Shown: positions 48,946-60,367, counted from the stretch's first letter. The stretch is DNA of 64,000 nucleotides from an uncultured Pelagibacteraceae bacterium (GCA_902576045.1 CACGTU010000004.1:1-64000); one strand, 5' to 3'. The notes: generated by a model not told the origin, from the letters alone. Program-made: numbers and translations.

Positions 48946-50520
48946 TTATTCTAATTCAATGGTGCTAGGTGGTTTTGAAGTGACGTCATATACCACCCTA
49001 TTAATTCCTCTAATATTATTTACTATTTGGTTAGAAATTTTCTGTAAAAAAGATTTTTCAAATTTAAAAAAATCTGCAGTCATACCATCTTCAGATGTTA
49101 TTGCTCTTAATAAACACAAGTATTCATATGTTCGATTATCACCCATAACACCAACAGTTTTTACAGGAAGCAAAGCTGCATAAGCTTGCCAAATTTTATG
49201 ATAAAGATTATTTTTTTTCAATCCATCTATAAAAATATGATCGGCCTCTTTTAAAATTTTAATTTTTTCTTTTGTTATAGTTCCTGGCATTCTAATAGCT
49301 AAACCAGGTCCTGGAAAAGGATGTCTTGATATTATCTCTTTATTCAATCCAAGCTCTAGCCCTAATTTTCTTACCTCATCCTTAAATAAATATTTCAAAG
49401 GCTCCACTAATTTTAAATTCATTTTTTTTGGTAAACCTCCAACATTATGATGGGATTTAATTTTTGATGTTTGACTTCCAGTTACAGATTTACTCTCAAT
49501 TAAGTCTGGGTATAAAGTTCCTTGTGCTAAAAACTGAACGTTTTTGATTTTTTTTGAATAATTTTCAAAAATTTTAATAAATAAATTACCAATTATTTTT
49601 CTTTTCTTTTCAGGGTCAGAAATATTTTTCAATCTATTTAAAAATTGTTTTTCTGCATTCACATAAACTAGATTAATTTTAAACCGTTTTTTAAATGTAT
49701 GAACAACTTGCTTTTCTTCATCTTTTCTCAAAAGTCCAGTATTTACAAATATACAGGTTAATCGGTTACCTATTGCATTAGATAATAATTTTGCAACAAC
49801 ACTGCTGTCTACACCACCCGATAGGGCACAAATGACTTTTGAATTACCAATCTGAGTTTTAACTTGATCAATAAGCTTTAATTTTTGATCTTTAGAAGAC
49901 CAGTTTCTTTTAATTTTACATATTTTAAATACAAAATTTCTTAAGATAATTTTTCCTCTATTTGTATGAGTTACCTCTGGATGAAACTGAATACCAAATA
50001 ATTTTTTCTTAGAATTTTCAACTATACAAAATTTTGCATTATTCGTTTTCCCTATCACCTTAAAATCTTTTGGTAATTTGGTAACCTCATCTGCATGGCT
50101 CATCCAGACATTATTTTCTTTTTTTGTAAAAAAATCTTTTGTAAGTATGCTCTCTTTTACTTTTTTAACTTTCGCTAAACCAAATTCTCTTGATTTTGAT
50201 TGTTTAACTTTGCCGCCTAATTCTTTTGATATTATTTGGTGACCAAAACATATTCCAAGCACTGGAATATTAGAATTAAGTAAGTTTTTATTAAATTTAA
50301 CTTTTTTACTTTGATAAACATTTAAAGGCCCTCCAGATAATATAAGACCACTAACATTTTTATCTAAAAATTTAATATTATTTGATTTGTGATGACTGAT
50401 AATTTCACAATAAACCCCAAGTTCTCTTACTTTTCTTGCTATTAATTGAGTAAACTGTGAACCAAAATCTATTATCAAGATTTTCTTAAGACTGTTCTCA
50501 AGAAGCATCTTTTTTTTCAA
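48946..50520 (-). CDS. guaA: GMP synthase (glutamine-hydrolysing)
   Basis: [70 protein letters not shown]. Confidence 0.97.
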   Translation of the reverse strand: MKKKMLLENSLKKILIIDFGSQFTQLIARKVRELGVYCEIISHHKSNNIKFLDKNVSGLILSGGPLNVYQSKKVKFNKNLLNSNIPVLGICFGHQIISKELGGKVKQSKSREFGLAKVKKVKESILTKDFFTKKENNVWMSHADEVTKLPKDFKVIGKTNNAKFCIVENSKKKLFGIQFHPEVTHTNRGKIILRNFVFKICKIKRNWSSKDQKLKLIDQVKTQIGNSKVICALSGGVDSSVVAKLLSNAIGNRLTCIFVNTGLLRKDEEKQVVHTFKKRFKINLVYVNAEKQFLNRLKNISDPEKKRKIIGNLFIKIFENYSKKIKNVQFLAQGTLYPDLIESKSVTGSQTSKIKSHHNVGGLPKKMNLKLVEPLKYLFKDEVRKLGLELGLNKEIISRHPFPGPGLAIRMPGTITKEKIKILKEADHIFIDGLKKNNLYHKIWQAYAALLPVKTVGVMGDNRTYEYLCLLRAITSEDGMTADFFKFEKSFLQKISNQIVNNIRGINRVVYDVTSKPPSTIELE

Positions 50521-50932
50521 AATCTTTAAGTCTTGTATCTATAGAAGTTAATTTTTCACATAATGTATTGCATATTTTCTTAAAATCTTTTTTTAAATCT
50601 TGAACTTTTGAAAAATTTGACCTTTCTAATTCTAGATCAATTAAAATATACATTGCCTCTTCATTTTTTGGATCTAATAGCAAAGCAGTATTAATATTTT
50701 TTTCTTCTTCTTTAGTATTTTTTTCTATTTTAAAAATTTTTCCTAAATAAAGATATGAATTTGAATGTTTAGGGTTGTATACAATACTTCTCTCAAACTG
50801 AAACTTTGATTCTTCATATTTTTCTTCATCAAATAATTTCTTACCTTTGTCATAAAAATTATTTTCGCTCGCATTAACTATTGCGGTTAAACCAAATATA
50901 AATATGCAAAAGGTGAATATTTTTAAAATCAT
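50498..50932 (-). CDS. Small secreted TPR-like protein inside guaB-guaA operon
   Basis: Signal peptide-like start, [28 protein letters not shown] repeats; overlaps both neighbours. Confidence 0.7.
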   Translation of the reverse strand: MILKIFTFCIFIFGLTAIVNASENNFYDKGKKLFDEEKYEESKFQFERSIVYNPKHSNSYLYLGKIFKIEKNTKEEEKNINTALLLDPKNEEAMYILIDLELERSNFSKVQDLKKDFKKICNTLCEKLTSIDTRLKDFEKKDAS

Positions 50933-51993
50933 TTTTTTAATTCATCTATATTATGTACCATACTTTCATAAAATCCAGCTTTGGTTATCTTTACAAATTT
51001 AGGTTTTTTTCTTAAATCTACAACTCTAGGTGATCCAAGGTACCCCATGGATGACTTTAACCCTCCTACTAATTGATAAATTATTTTATTTACTGACCCT
51101 TTGTATTTTACAAATGCCTCAACTCCTTCAGCAACATATTTTGAAGTATCTTTTTGTTTAGTTTGAAAATATCTATCGGCTGATCCTTTATTCATTGCAC
51201 CAATAGAACCCATTCCCCTAAAGCTTTTAAATAATTTTCCATTCCTTTTTATAATTTTACCTGGAGCTTGATCAGTTCCTGCAAATAAAGACCCAATCAT
51301 AACAGCATCAGCACCAGCCGCTAAAGCTTTGGCAATATCTCCTGAAAATTTTATTCCACCATCAGCAATTAAAGTACATTTACTTTTTCCCATTCCTTTT
51401 TTAACACTTAAAATAGCGCTTAGTTGGGGGACACCAATTCCAGCAACTAACCTTGTTGTACAAATTGATCCTGGACCTATACCTACTTTAATAATATCTA
51501 CACCTAATTTAATTAAGTATTTTGCGGCTTCAGCAGTTGCAACATTTCCAGCACATAAGGTAGTTTTTTGAGGTTTAAGTCTTTTAATTTTTTTTATTAT
51601 CTCTCCAACTTTTTTTGTGTGTGCATGTGCAGTATCAACAACTATTAAATCTAAATTTTCTTTTAAAATTTTTTGTGCTCTTGAATGTTCCCGTGGACTT
51701 GCTCCAACAGCTGCTCCTACAAGACATTTCTTTACTTTAACTTTTCTTATCTCTGAAATTTGTTGTTCGATTGTCAAATTTCTGTGTATTACTCCAATAC
51801 CTCCAAGTTCAGCCATCGCTATTGCCATTTTAGATTCTGTAACTGTGTCCATGGCAGATGTTAATAAAGGAATCTTTAGAGATAAATTTTTTGATAAATT
51901 GGTAGATGTGTTGACCTCTGATGGTAGCACCTGTGAATAATTAGGTGCCAAGGTTACGTCATCAAACGTGAGTGCTTCTTTAATGATTTCCAT
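50929..51993 (-). CDS. guaB: IMP dehydrogenase lacking CBS domains (354 aa)
   Basis: ALTFDDVTLAPNYSQVLPSEV, VKVGIGPGSICTTRLVAGIGVPQ, DGGIKFSGDIAKALAAGADAVMIGSLFAG; core continuous but no CBS insert. Confidence 0.92.
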   Translation of the reverse strand: MEIIKEALTFDDVTLAPNYSQVLPSEVNTSTNLSKNLSLKIPLLTSAMDTVTESKMAIAMAELGGIGVIHRNLTIEQQISEIRKVKVKKCLVGAAVGASPREHSRAQKILKENLDLIVVDTAHAHTKKVGEIIKKIKRLKPQKTTLCAGNVATAEAAKYLIKLGVDIIKVGIGPGSICTTRLVAGIGVPQLSAILSVKKGMGKSKCTLIADGGIKFSGDIAKALAAGADAVMIGSLFAGTDQAPGKIIKRNGKLFKSFRGMGSIGAMNKGSADRYFQTKQKDTSKYVAEGVEAFVKYKGSVNKIIYQLVGGLKSSMGYLGSPRVVDLRKKPKFVKITKAGFYESMVHNIDELKK

Positions 51994-52031
51994 GTCCTTG
52001 TATAAACGATTCTTTGAAAATTAAAAGGTGG

Positions 52032-52643
52032 CTACCTTAAATTTTTACAGATTATAAAATTTTCTTTAGATTCTTTTCTGCTTGAGGGAGGTTTATAAAC
52101 ATGAAATTCTTTAAAATTCTTCTTAGCACTATCAACAATTTCATTAAAACTTGATCCCATAAAGATTTTTGAGACAAAAACGCCGTTTTTTTTTAAAATT
52201 TTAAGTGAAAAATTCATGGCCTCAATGCTTAACTCCCCTGTAACAAGTGAGTCTACATTTTTATTGCCGGTGGTATTTACCGCCATATCAGAGACAACTA
52301 AGTCGATTTTTTCATCAAAATTTTTTTCAATTTTTTTTTGAGTGATCTCATCTGTAAAATCACCTTTTATATGGGTAACATTTTCAATTTTGTCTAATTC
52401 TTTAAGATCAATTGCAACAAGCTTTATATTTTTGAATTTTCTTGAAATAAACTCACTCCAACTTCCAGGAGCAGCTCCAAGATCAACTATAGACATTCCA
52501 TTATTAATTACTTTAAACTTTGTTTGTATCTCTTGAAGTTTATAAACTGCCCTAGAACGATAGCCTTCTAGTTTTGATTGTCTTACGTAGATGTCTCTTT
52601 TTTGCTTATTTATCCAATTTTTTGAGATTTTATTTTTTTTCAA
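52032..52643 (-). CDS. rlmE: 23S rRNA (uridine-2'-O)-methyltransferase RlmE/FtsJ
   Basis: YRSRAVYKLQEI, VDLGAAPGSWSEF, VSDMAVNTTGN, KPPSSRKESKENFIICK. Confidence 0.94.
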   Translation of the reverse strand: MKKNKISKNWINKQKRDIYVRQSKLEGYRSRAVYKLQEIQTKFKVINNGMSIVDLGAAPGSWSEFISRKFKNIKLVAIDLKELDKIENVTHIKGDFTDEITQKKIEKNFDEKIDLVVSDMAVNTTGNKNVDSLVTGELSIEAMNFSLKILKKNGVFVSKIFMGSSFNEIVDSAKKNFKEFHVYKPPSSRKESKENFIICKNLR

Positions 52644-52653
52644 TTAATTTTAA

Positions 52654-53454
52654 TTACAAAACATCTTCATGATGTTCAATATCTTCAATTTCCTCAATTT
52701 TCTTGCTTTTTAAAATTGAGTAGAAATGAAACGCACTTACTGGGACAAGTAATAAATAAACTGTTCCTGCAATTACAATTGTATTGAAAGTATAAATAAA
52801 TAAAAGACCAAAAAATAGTATAACAGAAAATAAAAGAAAAATTGTAGTATTCCTAGGAACTACAATTTTTTTTAACGAGTAAGTTGGAATTTTACTAATA
52901 AGTAAAATTGAAATTATAATAAATAAAGATGGTACTAAAATTTGGTAGTTAGGATTAAATATTTGAAATTCACTTAAACTGTAAATTAAAGGCATTAAAA
53001 CTAAAATCCCACCTGCGGGAGATGGTATACCAACAAAAAAATTATCTTTCCATGATGGTTCTTCACTGGATGAAACATTAAATCTTGCTAACCTTAATGC
53101 TACACAGACAACATAAATTAATGCAACCAACCAACCTAATCTACCAATTTCAACTAATGACCAAAAATACATTATAAAAGCAGGTGCAACACCAAAGCTT
53201 ATTACATCAGTCAAACTATCAAGTTCTTTTCCAACTTTTGATGTAGCTTTTATCAGTCTTGCAATTCTGCCATCTAAGCCATCAATAATTCCTGCAACAA
53301 TTACAGCTATAATTGCTAGTTCAAAATTCCCATCAAAAGCAAATTTAATTGAGCTTAAACCGATGCAAACACCAAATAATGTTAAGATATTAGGTAAAAT
53401 TATTCTCGAATTTTTATTCGATACTAATTTTAAATTTTCTTTTGATTGTTCCAT
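52654..53454 (-). CDS. pssA: CDP-diacylglycerol-serine O-phosphatidyltransferase
   Basis: DGLDGRIARLIKATSKVGKELDSLTDVISFGVAPA. Confidence 0.94.
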   Translation of the reverse strand: MEQSKENLKLVSNKNSRIILPNILTLFGVCIGLSSIKFAFDGNFELAIIAVIVAGIIDGLDGRIARLIKATSKVGKELDSLTDVISFGVAPAFIMYFWSLVEIGRLGWLVALIYVVCVALRLARFNVSSSEEPSWKDNFFVGIPSPAGGILVLMPLIYSLSEFQIFNPNYQILVPSLFIIISILLISKIPTYSLKKIVVPRNTTIFLLFSVILFFGLLFIYTFNTIVIAGTVYLLLVPVSAFHFYSILKSKKIEEIEDIEHHEDVL

Positions 53455-53455
53455 C

Positions 53456-54103
53456 CTACCTTTTGGCTATTAAAGTTTCACCTGCTATCATTTTTTGATC
53501 AACCTTGACTAAAGGTTTATAATTTTCAAAATATAAATCAGCTCTACTTCCAAATCTAATCATTCCTATTCTATCACCTTGTTTAAGATCTTGATCTACT
53601 GATGTTTCTGTTACAATTCTTCTTGCAACTAAACCTGCAATTTGAACTACAATAATATCTTCACCGAATGTATTGTTTAACTTGTAGTAATTTCTTTCAT
53701 TATCTTCGCTTGCTTTATCTAAAGACGCATTAATAAATTTTCCAGGTTTATACAAAATTTCTGTAATTTTTCCTGAACAAGGAATTCTATTAACATGACA
53801 GTCAAATACATTCATAAATATGCTAACTTTGGTAAATTTTCTATCTTCTAAACCAAGTTCTTTTGGACCATTAGTCTCAAAAACTTGAAGAACAACTCCA
53901 TCAGCTGGACTTGTAAGATAATCTTCATCACCAATTGAAATTCTATCTGGATCTCTGAAAAAATAATAGCACCAGATAGATAAAACTAAACCAACAAAAC
54001 CTAAAAACCCATGAATAAAATACAGTACTATTGTTACAAAGACGAAAATTACAATAAATTTATAACCTTCGTTATGAATTTTTGGGAATATTTTCTCAAA
54101 CAT
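53456..54103 (-). CDS. psd: Phosphatidylserine decarboxylase
   Basis: FFRDPDR, SPADGVV, FMNVFDCHVNRIP, GMIRFGSRADLY. Confidence 0.94.
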   Translation of the reverse strand: MFEKIFPKIHNEGYKFIVIFVFVTIVLYFIHGFLGFVGLVLSIWCYYFFRDPDRISIGDEDYLTSPADGVVLQVFETNGPKELGLEDRKFTKVSIFMNVFDCHVNRIPCSGKITEILYKPGKFINASLDKASEDNERNYYKLNNTFGEDIIVVQIAGLVARRIVTETSVDQDLKQGDRIGMIRFGSRADLYFENYKPLVKVDQKMIAGETLIAKR

Positions 54104-54183
54104 AGCTAACTCGATTAATTGATAAATTTTGATTAATATGTATATAAAATGCAGAAATTCAATTAATAAGATACATCAAAAAA

Positions 54184-55398
54184 ATGAGTAAAATTAAGGT
54201 AAAAAATCCAGTTGTTGAATTGGATGGTGATGAAATGACCAGAGTGATCTGGGAGTTTATCAAGAATAAATTAATTCTACCATATCTTGATTTAGGAATT
54301 GAATATTACGACCTTGGTATGAAAAGTAGAGATGATACAGATGATCAAATAACAATTGATTGTGCAAATGCAATTAAAAAAAATGGTGTTGGAATAAAGT
54401 GTGCAACAATAACTCCAGATGAAGCAAGAGTTAAAGAATTTAGTCTCAAAAAAATGTGGAGATCTCCAAATGGGACTATAAGAAATATTATTGGAGGAAC
54501 AGTATTTAGAGAACCAATTATTTGTAAAAATATTCCAAAGCTAGTTCCATCTTGGACTGATCCATTAATTATAGGCAGACATGCTTTTGGGGATCAATAT
54601 AGGGCAACAGATTTTGTGGTGCCTGGCAAAGGTAAGCTTGAAGTCAAATGGACTGCAGAGGATGGTAGTGACGAAAAAAAATATGAAGTATTTAATTTCC
54701 CAGGTCCAGGAATTGCGCTTTCAATGTATAATTTAGATAAATCGATAGAAGATTTTGCAAGGTCTTGTTTCAATTATGGATTGATTAAAAAATGGCCTGT
54801 TTATCTATCAACGAAAAATACAATTTTAAAAAAATATGATGGAAGATTTAAAGATATTTTTCAGAAAGTTTACGAGCATGAGTTTAAATCTGAGTTTGAA
54901 AAAAACCATATCATTTATGAACATAGATTAATCGATGACATGGTTGCTTGTGCAATGAAATGGAGTGGTAAATACATTTGGGCCTGTAAAAATTATGATG
55001 GCGATGTTCAATCTGATACTGTAGCACAAGGATATGGCTCTCTAGGACTTATGACAAGTGTACTGTTAGCACCCGATGGAAAAACAATGGAAGCAGAAGC
55101 TGCCCACGGAACAGTTACTCGTCATTTTAGAATGCATCAGCAAGGAAAAGAAACTTCAACAAATCCAATTGCCTCAATTTTTGCATGGACTAGAGGACTG
55201 GCGCATAGAGGAAAATTAGATAACAATGAAGAGCTTATTAAATTTGCTCAAAGTTTAGAGACCGTATGTATTGATGCTGTAGAACAAGGTCATATGACTA
55301 AAGATTTGGCCATATTGATCGGTCCATCAAATAAATACTTAACTACAAATCAGTTTTTAGAAGTAATAAAATCAAATTTAGAAAAAAAACTAAATTAA
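54184..55398 (+). CDS. icd: NADP-dependent isocitrate dehydrogenase
   Basis: [65 protein letters not shown]-type region. Confidence 0.97.
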   Translation: MSKIKVKNPVVELDGDEMTRVIWEFIKNKLILPYLDLGIEYYDLGMKSRDDTDDQITIDCANAIKKNGVGIKCATITPDEARVKEFSLKKMWRSPNGTIRNIIGGTVFREPIICKNIPKLVPSWTDPLIIGRHAFGDQYRATDFVVPGKGKLEVKWTAEDGSDEKKYEVFNFPGPGIALSMYNLDKSIEDFARSCFNYGLIKKWPVYLSTKNTILKKYDGRFKDIFQKVYEHEFKSEFEKNHIIYEHRLIDDMVACAMKWSGKYIWACKNYDGDVQSDTVAQGYGSLGLMTSVLLAPDGKTMEAEAAHGTVTRHFRMHQQGKETSTNPIASIFAWTRGLAHRGKLDNNEELIKFAQSLETVCIDAVEQGHMTKDLAILIGPSNKYLTTNQFLEVIKSNLEKKLN

Positions 55399-56382
55399 TT
55401 GGATAATTTAAATAATATTCTTTTTATTAACACTGGTGGAGGTATAGGTGATGCGCTCACTTCCGTACCAACGCTCAATTATATAAATGACAACCTTAAG
55501 CCTAAAAACCTGTATTATTTTTCAACTGATTTAGGAAATTTTTGGTTTGATACAAAACTTCAGGAATATAAACCTGATAATTTAATTACTGTTAAAAATT
55601 TTCCAGAACACTTTGGGTTTCGAGATCATCATATGAAAGTATCTAAAGACGTTATTAAAAATTTTGAATTTGATGAATTTGACTTAATAATTGATAACCA
55701 GACAAGATTTAAAAATACTTTAATTTATAGAAAAATACCTCATAAATACTATGTTTCTCCATGCTTAAACTATTTGATGAGCAAGCCTATTACGTTTATG
55801 AGAAAGAGAGAAATTTTTGCAAACAGAATAATTGATTATTTTAATAAAATCAAAAAATTAAATATAAAACCAAATTATAATATAACAATTCCAAACACTT
55901 TTATTAACGAAGCAAAAAAATTAATACCTAATGAAAATTATGTTGGCTTTTCAATTACAGCAGGTCATCCAACACGAATTAAAGAAATAAATTATGAAGA
56001 AATTATTAAGGTTGCTAATTATTTTTCAAATAAATTAATTCCTACTTTTTTTATTGAGAACAAATTTCAGGAATTAATTGCAAAAATAAAGCAAAAAGTA
56101 AAAAAAGCTTATTTTCCAGAAGATCAATCGAGTGCAGAATTTAAAAAACCTATGCTTGTCACAGCTCTTGGGTCATTAACTAAATTTAATATAACTATTG
56201 ATAATGGTATTTCACATATGCTTTCTTTTTCAGATAATAAAAATTATATCTTCTACAATAATTCATCAAAAAAATTTCAACCATTGAATGACAATAGTGT
56301 TATCTATGACTGTAGTTTAAATAATACTTCTATAGATAAGTTATCTAGTGAAAAAATAACTGAGTTTATTGAAAAAAATTAA
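55399..56382 (+). CDS. GT9/heptosyltransferase-like hypothetical protein (TTG start abutting icd stop)
   Basis: NTGGGIGDALTSVPTLNYI and ITIDNGISHMLSFSDNKNYIFYNN resemble GT9 N- and C-terminal motifs. Confidence 0.55.
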   Translation: MDNLNNILFINTGGGIGDALTSVPTLNYINDNLKPKNLYYFSTDLGNFWFDTKLQEYKPDNLITVKNFPEHFGFRDHHMKVSKDVIKNFEFDEFDLIIDNQTRFKNTLIYRKIPHKYYVSPCLNYLMSKPITFMRKREIFANRIIDYFNKIKKLNIKPNYNITIPNTFINEAKKLIPNENYVGFSITAGHPTRIKEINYEEIIKVANYFSNKLIPTFFIENKFQELIAKIKQKVKKAYFPEDQSSAEFKKPMLVTALGSLTKFNITIDNGISHMLSFSDNKNYIFYNNSSKKFQPLNDNSVIYDCSLNNTSIDKLSSEKITEFIEKN

Positions 56383-59042
56383 ATTATCTCTTTTAGTTTA
56401 CTTATAGCATGATCAATTTTGCCTGGATCAGTACCTCCAGCTTGAGCAAAATCTTTTCTACCTCCACCACCTTTGCCACCAATTATTTCAGAACCTAATT
56501 TTGCAAATTTTACAGCATCATATTTTTCAATCAGATTATCTGTGATGCCAACTGCTAAACCTACTTTGTCATCCTTGTTAGCAAATACGATTACAATACC
56601 TTCTGCTAATTCTTTTTTTCCATTATCCACCAATTTTCTCAAATCTTTTGGTGGCAATCCATCAACCTTTTGTAATCTTATTTTTATTCCATTTATAGTC
56701 TCATCATTAATTACATTTTTGTTTTTATCTTCCAAAATTGATTTAACACTTAATAGTTCAAGTTGTTTGGAAAGATCTTTTATCAAACCTTTTTGATCTT
56801 TATTACTTAAATCTGGTTTTCCTCCTGCTTTAATGATTTTTTCTGAAATTTCTTTTATAGTTTGTTCATCCTTTTGAGCTGATAAATCAGATAATTTTTC
56901 TTTATTTTTTAAATAATCATCTAGTTGTTTGTCTCTTAAAGCCTCAACTCTTCTTACACCTGCTGCAATTGAAGATTGGCTTACAATTTTAAATTTTCCT
57001 ATATCCCCAGTATTTCTTACGTGAGTTCCACCACATAACTCTGTTGAAAAATATTTATCTTTTTCACTTCCCATCGATAAAACTCTCACCTCATCTCCAT
57101 ATTTTTCACCAAACAAAGCTAATGCTCCATTATTTACTGCCTCTTTAGGTGTCATTATCCTTGTTTTAACCTCAGATTTATTACTAACCATTGAATTTAC
57201 GTATGTTTCTATCTTCTCTATTTCATCGCTAGAAATTGGTTTCATATGGCTAAAATCAAACCTTAATCTGTCAGGCTCAACTAATGAGCCTTTTTGAGTA
57301 ACATGTGTGCCTAAAACTCTTCTTAAAGATTCGTGTAATAAATGTGTTGCTGAATGATACGCTCTTACATTATCTCGCCTTTCAATATCTATTTTCATTT
57401 CCACATTTTCATTATTTTTAATTGATCCTTTTTTAACTTTTCCATAGTGAACAAATAAATCTCCAAGTTTTTTTTGTACATCTTCAACTTCAAATATAAA
57501 TTCACCTGAAATAATTTCTCCTTTGTCACCAACTTGTCCACCCGATTCTCCGTAAAAAGGAGTTTGATTGATAATAATCATTGCCTCATCACCAGAGTTA
57601 ATCTGATCTACTTCTTTGTTATCTTTTAATAAAGAAAGCACTACTCCTTCAGCTTGATTTGTTTCATAACCTAAAAATTCTGTTGCGCCTAACTTTTCTC
57701 TTATTCCAAACCAAATATCATCAACAGCGCTATCTCCAGAACCTTTCCAATTTTTTTTAGCAAGCTCTCTACTTTCCCGCATTAAAGAATTAAATTTATT
57801 GTTATCAATTGTAAATGATTTACTTTTTAAAATATCTTGAGTTAAGTCTAATGGGAAACCATAAGTGTCATATAATTTAAAGGCAACTTCACCAGGTAAA
57901 ACTTTGTCAATTTTTGAAATTTCCTCATTTAAAATTTTTATCCCCCTATCAAGAAGTACTAAAAATTTTTCTTCCTCCATCTTTAATGTTTCACGAATTA
58001 AAGATTCTGCTCTTTCAATTTCAGGATAATTTCCTTTCATCTCATCCATCAAAGTTTTAAAAATATTGTAAAAAATTGGTTCTTTTGATCCGAGTAAATG
58101 AGAATGTCTCATACCTCTTCTCATAATTCTTCTCAAGACATATCCTCTTCCCTCGTTTGATGGTAGAACACCTTCTGCAATTAAAAAAGAACTTGCTCTT
58201 AGGTGATCTGCAATAACTCTAAAGCTTGATAAATTATTTTCGTTTGGCTTTACTTTTACAGCCTCTGAAGTTGAATTTATTAATTTTTTAAAATGATCTG
58301 TTTCATAATTATCATGTGTGCCTTGAAGCAAAGCTGCTATCCTCTCTAATCCCATTCCTGTATCAACAGATGGTTTTGGTAAATTAATTCGTTTATCTTT
58401 TGAAACTTGTTCAAACTGCATAAAGACTAAGTTCCAAATTTCAATAAATCTATCCCCATCCTCTTCTTTGGTTCCAGGAAGGCCACCATATAAATGATCT
58501 CCATGATCATAAAAAATTTCAGAACAAGGGCCGCATGGGCCAGTTTCTCCCATCGACCAAAAGTTATCTGATGTTGCAATCCTTATTATTTTATCATCGC
58601 TAAAACCCGCGATTTTCTTCCAAAAATTAAAGGCCTCGTCATCTTCATGAAAAACAGTTACATAAAGTCTGTCTTTATCTAATCCAAAATCTTTTGTGAT
58701 TAAATTCCATGCAAGTTCAATTGCTCTTTCTTTAAAATAGTCCCCAAAAGAAAAATTGCCAAGCATTTCGAAAAATGTGTGGTGTCTTGGCGTGTAACCA
58801 ACATTTTCTAAATCATTATGTTTACCACCTGCTCTTACACATTTCTGAGAGGTAGTTGCCCTTTGATAATCTCTTTTTTCTAAACCTGTGAAAACATTTT
58901 TAAACTGAACCATTCCTGAGTTTGCAAACATCAAAGTAGGATCATTGTTTGGTACTAAGTTTGAAGACTCAACTATCCTGTGATCATTTTTCTCAAAATA
59001 ATCTAGGAAAGTAGTTCTGATCTCGTTTAGGGTTTTTGCCAT
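56379..59042 (-). CDS. alaS: Alanyl-tRNA synthetase
   Basis: NSGMVQFKNVFTGLE, RHHTFFEMLGNFSFGDYFK, YHSATHLLHESLRRVLG, ELCGGTHVRNTGDIG. Confidence 0.98.
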   Translation of the reverse strand: MAKTLNEIRTTFLDYFEKNDHRIVESSNLVPNNDPTLMFANSGMVQFKNVFTGLEKRDYQRATTSQKCVRAGGKHNDLENVGYTPRHHTFFEMLGNFSFGDYFKERAIELAWNLITKDFGLDKDRLYVTVFHEDDEAFNFWKKIAGFSDDKIIRIATSDNFWSMGETGPCGPCSEIFYDHGDHLYGGLPGTKEEDGDRFIEIWNLVFMQFEQVSKDKRINLPKPSVDTGMGLERIAALLQGTHDNYETDHFKKLINSTSEAVKVKPNENNLSSFRVIADHLRASSFLIAEGVLPSNEGRGYVLRRIMRRGMRHSHLLGSKEPIFYNIFKTLMDEMKGNYPEIERAESLIRETLKMEEEKFLVLLDRGIKILNEEISKIDKVLPGEVAFKLYDTYGFPLDLTQDILKSKSFTIDNNKFNSLMRESRELAKKNWKGSGDSAVDDIWFGIREKLGATEFLGYETNQAEGVVLSLLKDNKEVDQINSGDEAMIIINQTPFYGESGGQVGDKGEIISGEFIFEVEDVQKKLGDLFVHYGKVKKGSIKNNENVEMKIDIERRDNVRAYHSATHLLHESLRRVLGTHVTQKGSLVEPDRLRFDFSHMKPISSDEIEKIETYVNSMVSNKSEVKTRIMTPKEAVNNGALALFGEKYGDEVRVLSMGSEKDKYFSTELCGGTHVRNTGDIGKFKIVSQSSIAAGVRRVEALRDKQLDDYLKNKEKLSDLSAQKDEQTIKEISEKIIKAGGKPDLSNKDQKGLIKDLSKQLELLSVKSILEDKNKNVINDETINGIKIRLQKVDGLPPKDLRKLVDNGKKELAEGIVIVFANKDDKVGLAVGITDNLIEKYDAVKFAKLGSEIIGGKGGGGRKDFAQAGGTDPGKIDHAISKLKEII

Positions 59043-59091
59043 ATTTTTTTAAAATACAGCATTTTTGAATGTTGTCTACACCTTGGAAGGG

Positions 59092-59120
59092 AAAAAAGGC
59101 GCTCTTTCAAGCGCCTTTTT
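59092..59120 (-). terminator. Rho-independent terminator downstream of recA
   Basis: Hairpin AAAAAGGCGC-TTGAAAGA-GCGCCTTTTT between recA stop and alaS start; flanked by A/T tracts. Confidence 0.85.
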
Positions 59121-59140
59121 AATAACTAAAAGTTATTCTG

Positions 59141-60262
59141 CTAATTTTTTTTAGTAGGAACTTCTTCTTTTGTTTCAGCCTCTACTTTATCGTCGTTCAA
59201 AGGATTGCCTTCGATTTTCTTTGAAATAACACCAGCTTTTTCTCTAATTGCCATTTCAATTTCAGCAGCAGCTGTTGGATTTTGTTCAAGATAAACTTTA
59301 GCGTTTTCTCTACCCTGGCCAATCTTCTCACCTTTGTAAGCGTACCAGGCGCCAGACTTCTCAACAATATCTGCCTTGGCACCTAGATCGATTAGTTCCC
59401 CTACTTTACTAATTCCTTTTCCATACATCAAATCAAACTCAACAACTTTAAAGGGTGGTGCAACTTTATTCTTAACCACTTTAACTCTTGTTGTATTTCC
59501 AATGATATTATCTTTATCTTTGATAGCTCCAATTCTTCTAATATCCATTCTAACTGATGAATAGAATTTTAAAGAATTACCACCTGATGTAGTTTCTGGA
59601 CTTCCAAACATAACACCGATTTTCATTCTAATTTGGTTAATAAATATAACCATTGTGTTAGTTCTAGAAATTGAACCAGTTAATTTTCTCAATGCTTGAG
59701 ACATTAATCTTGCTTGAAGACCAACATGAGTATCACCCATATCTCCTTCTATTTCCGCTCTTGGAGTTAATGCTGCAACAGAGTCGACAACAAGAACTGA
59801 CATTGAGCCAGATTTAATTAATGTGTCAGTAATTTCTAAAGCTTGTTCGCCAGTATCAGGTTGAGAAATTAATAATTCCTCTGTGTTTACACCTAGTTTC
59901 TTTGCATAAACTGGGTCTAGTGCATGCTCTGCATCTACAAATCCACAAATACCACCAGCTTTTTGTGCTTCGGCAACAACTTGTAATGCTAATGTTGTTT
60001 TTCCAGAAGACTCTGGTCCATAAATTTCAATAATTCTTCCTTTTGGAAGTCCGCCAATTCCAAGCGCAAGATCTAAGCTTAAAGATCCTGTTGAAATAGA
60101 CTCAACATCCATAGCTTTTTGTTCGCCAAGTCTCATTACAGAGCCTTTTCCGAAGTTATCTGTAATTTGGCTAATTGCTGCGTCTAGTGCTTTATTTTTT
60201 TCTTTATTTTCCAATTCTTTATCTTTTGTGGATTTCACCACTTTTAGGTTATTTTTCGTCAT
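59141..60262 (-). CDS. recA: Recombinase RecA
   Basis: [72 protein letters not shown]. Confidence 0.99.
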   Translation of the reverse strand: MTKNNLKVVKSTKDKELENKEKNKALDAAISQITDNFGKGSVMRLGEQKAMDVESISTGSLSLDLALGIGGLPKGRIIEIYGPESSGKTTLALQVVAEAQKAGGICGFVDAEHALDPVYAKKLGVNTEELLISQPDTGEQALEITDTLIKSGSMSVLVVDSVAALTPRAEIEGDMGDTHVGLQARLMSQALRKLTGSISRTNTMVIFINQIRMKIGVMFGSPETTSGGNSLKFYSSVRMDIRRIGAIKDKDNIIGNTTRVKVVKNKVAPPFKVVEFDLMYGKGISKVGELIDLGAKADIVEKSGAWYAYKGEKIGQGRENAKVYLEQNPTAAAEIEMAIREKAGVISKKIEGNPLNDDKVEAETKEEVPTKKN

Positions 60263-60311
60263 TTTTTGCCTCTTTTTTTACGTTTTTTAACAGTCGAATC
60301 ATTAAATAAAT

Positions 60312-60326
60312 GTACACATTTTGTTC
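60312..60326 (-). promoter_or_regulatory. Near-consensus alphaproteobacterial SOS/LexA-type box upstream of recA
   Basis: Minus strand GAAC-AAAATGT-GTAC; one mismatch to GAAC-N7-GAAC. Confidence 0.55.
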
Positions 60327-60367
60327 TCATTCGCAATATATAAATTAAATTTCTTTAAAAATAGTGA

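Noticed and set aside
51617-51940. 107-aa plus-strand ORF opposite guaB
   Set aside because: Antisense shadow of a clear IMPDH; low-complexity translation with no recognisable motif
50929-51993. guaB as truncated pseudogene
   Set aside because: N-terminus, catalytic loop and C-terminus are intact; only the CBS insert is missing
56473-56796. 107-aa plus-strand ORF opposite alaS
   Set aside because: Antisense to the conserved AlaS C-terminus
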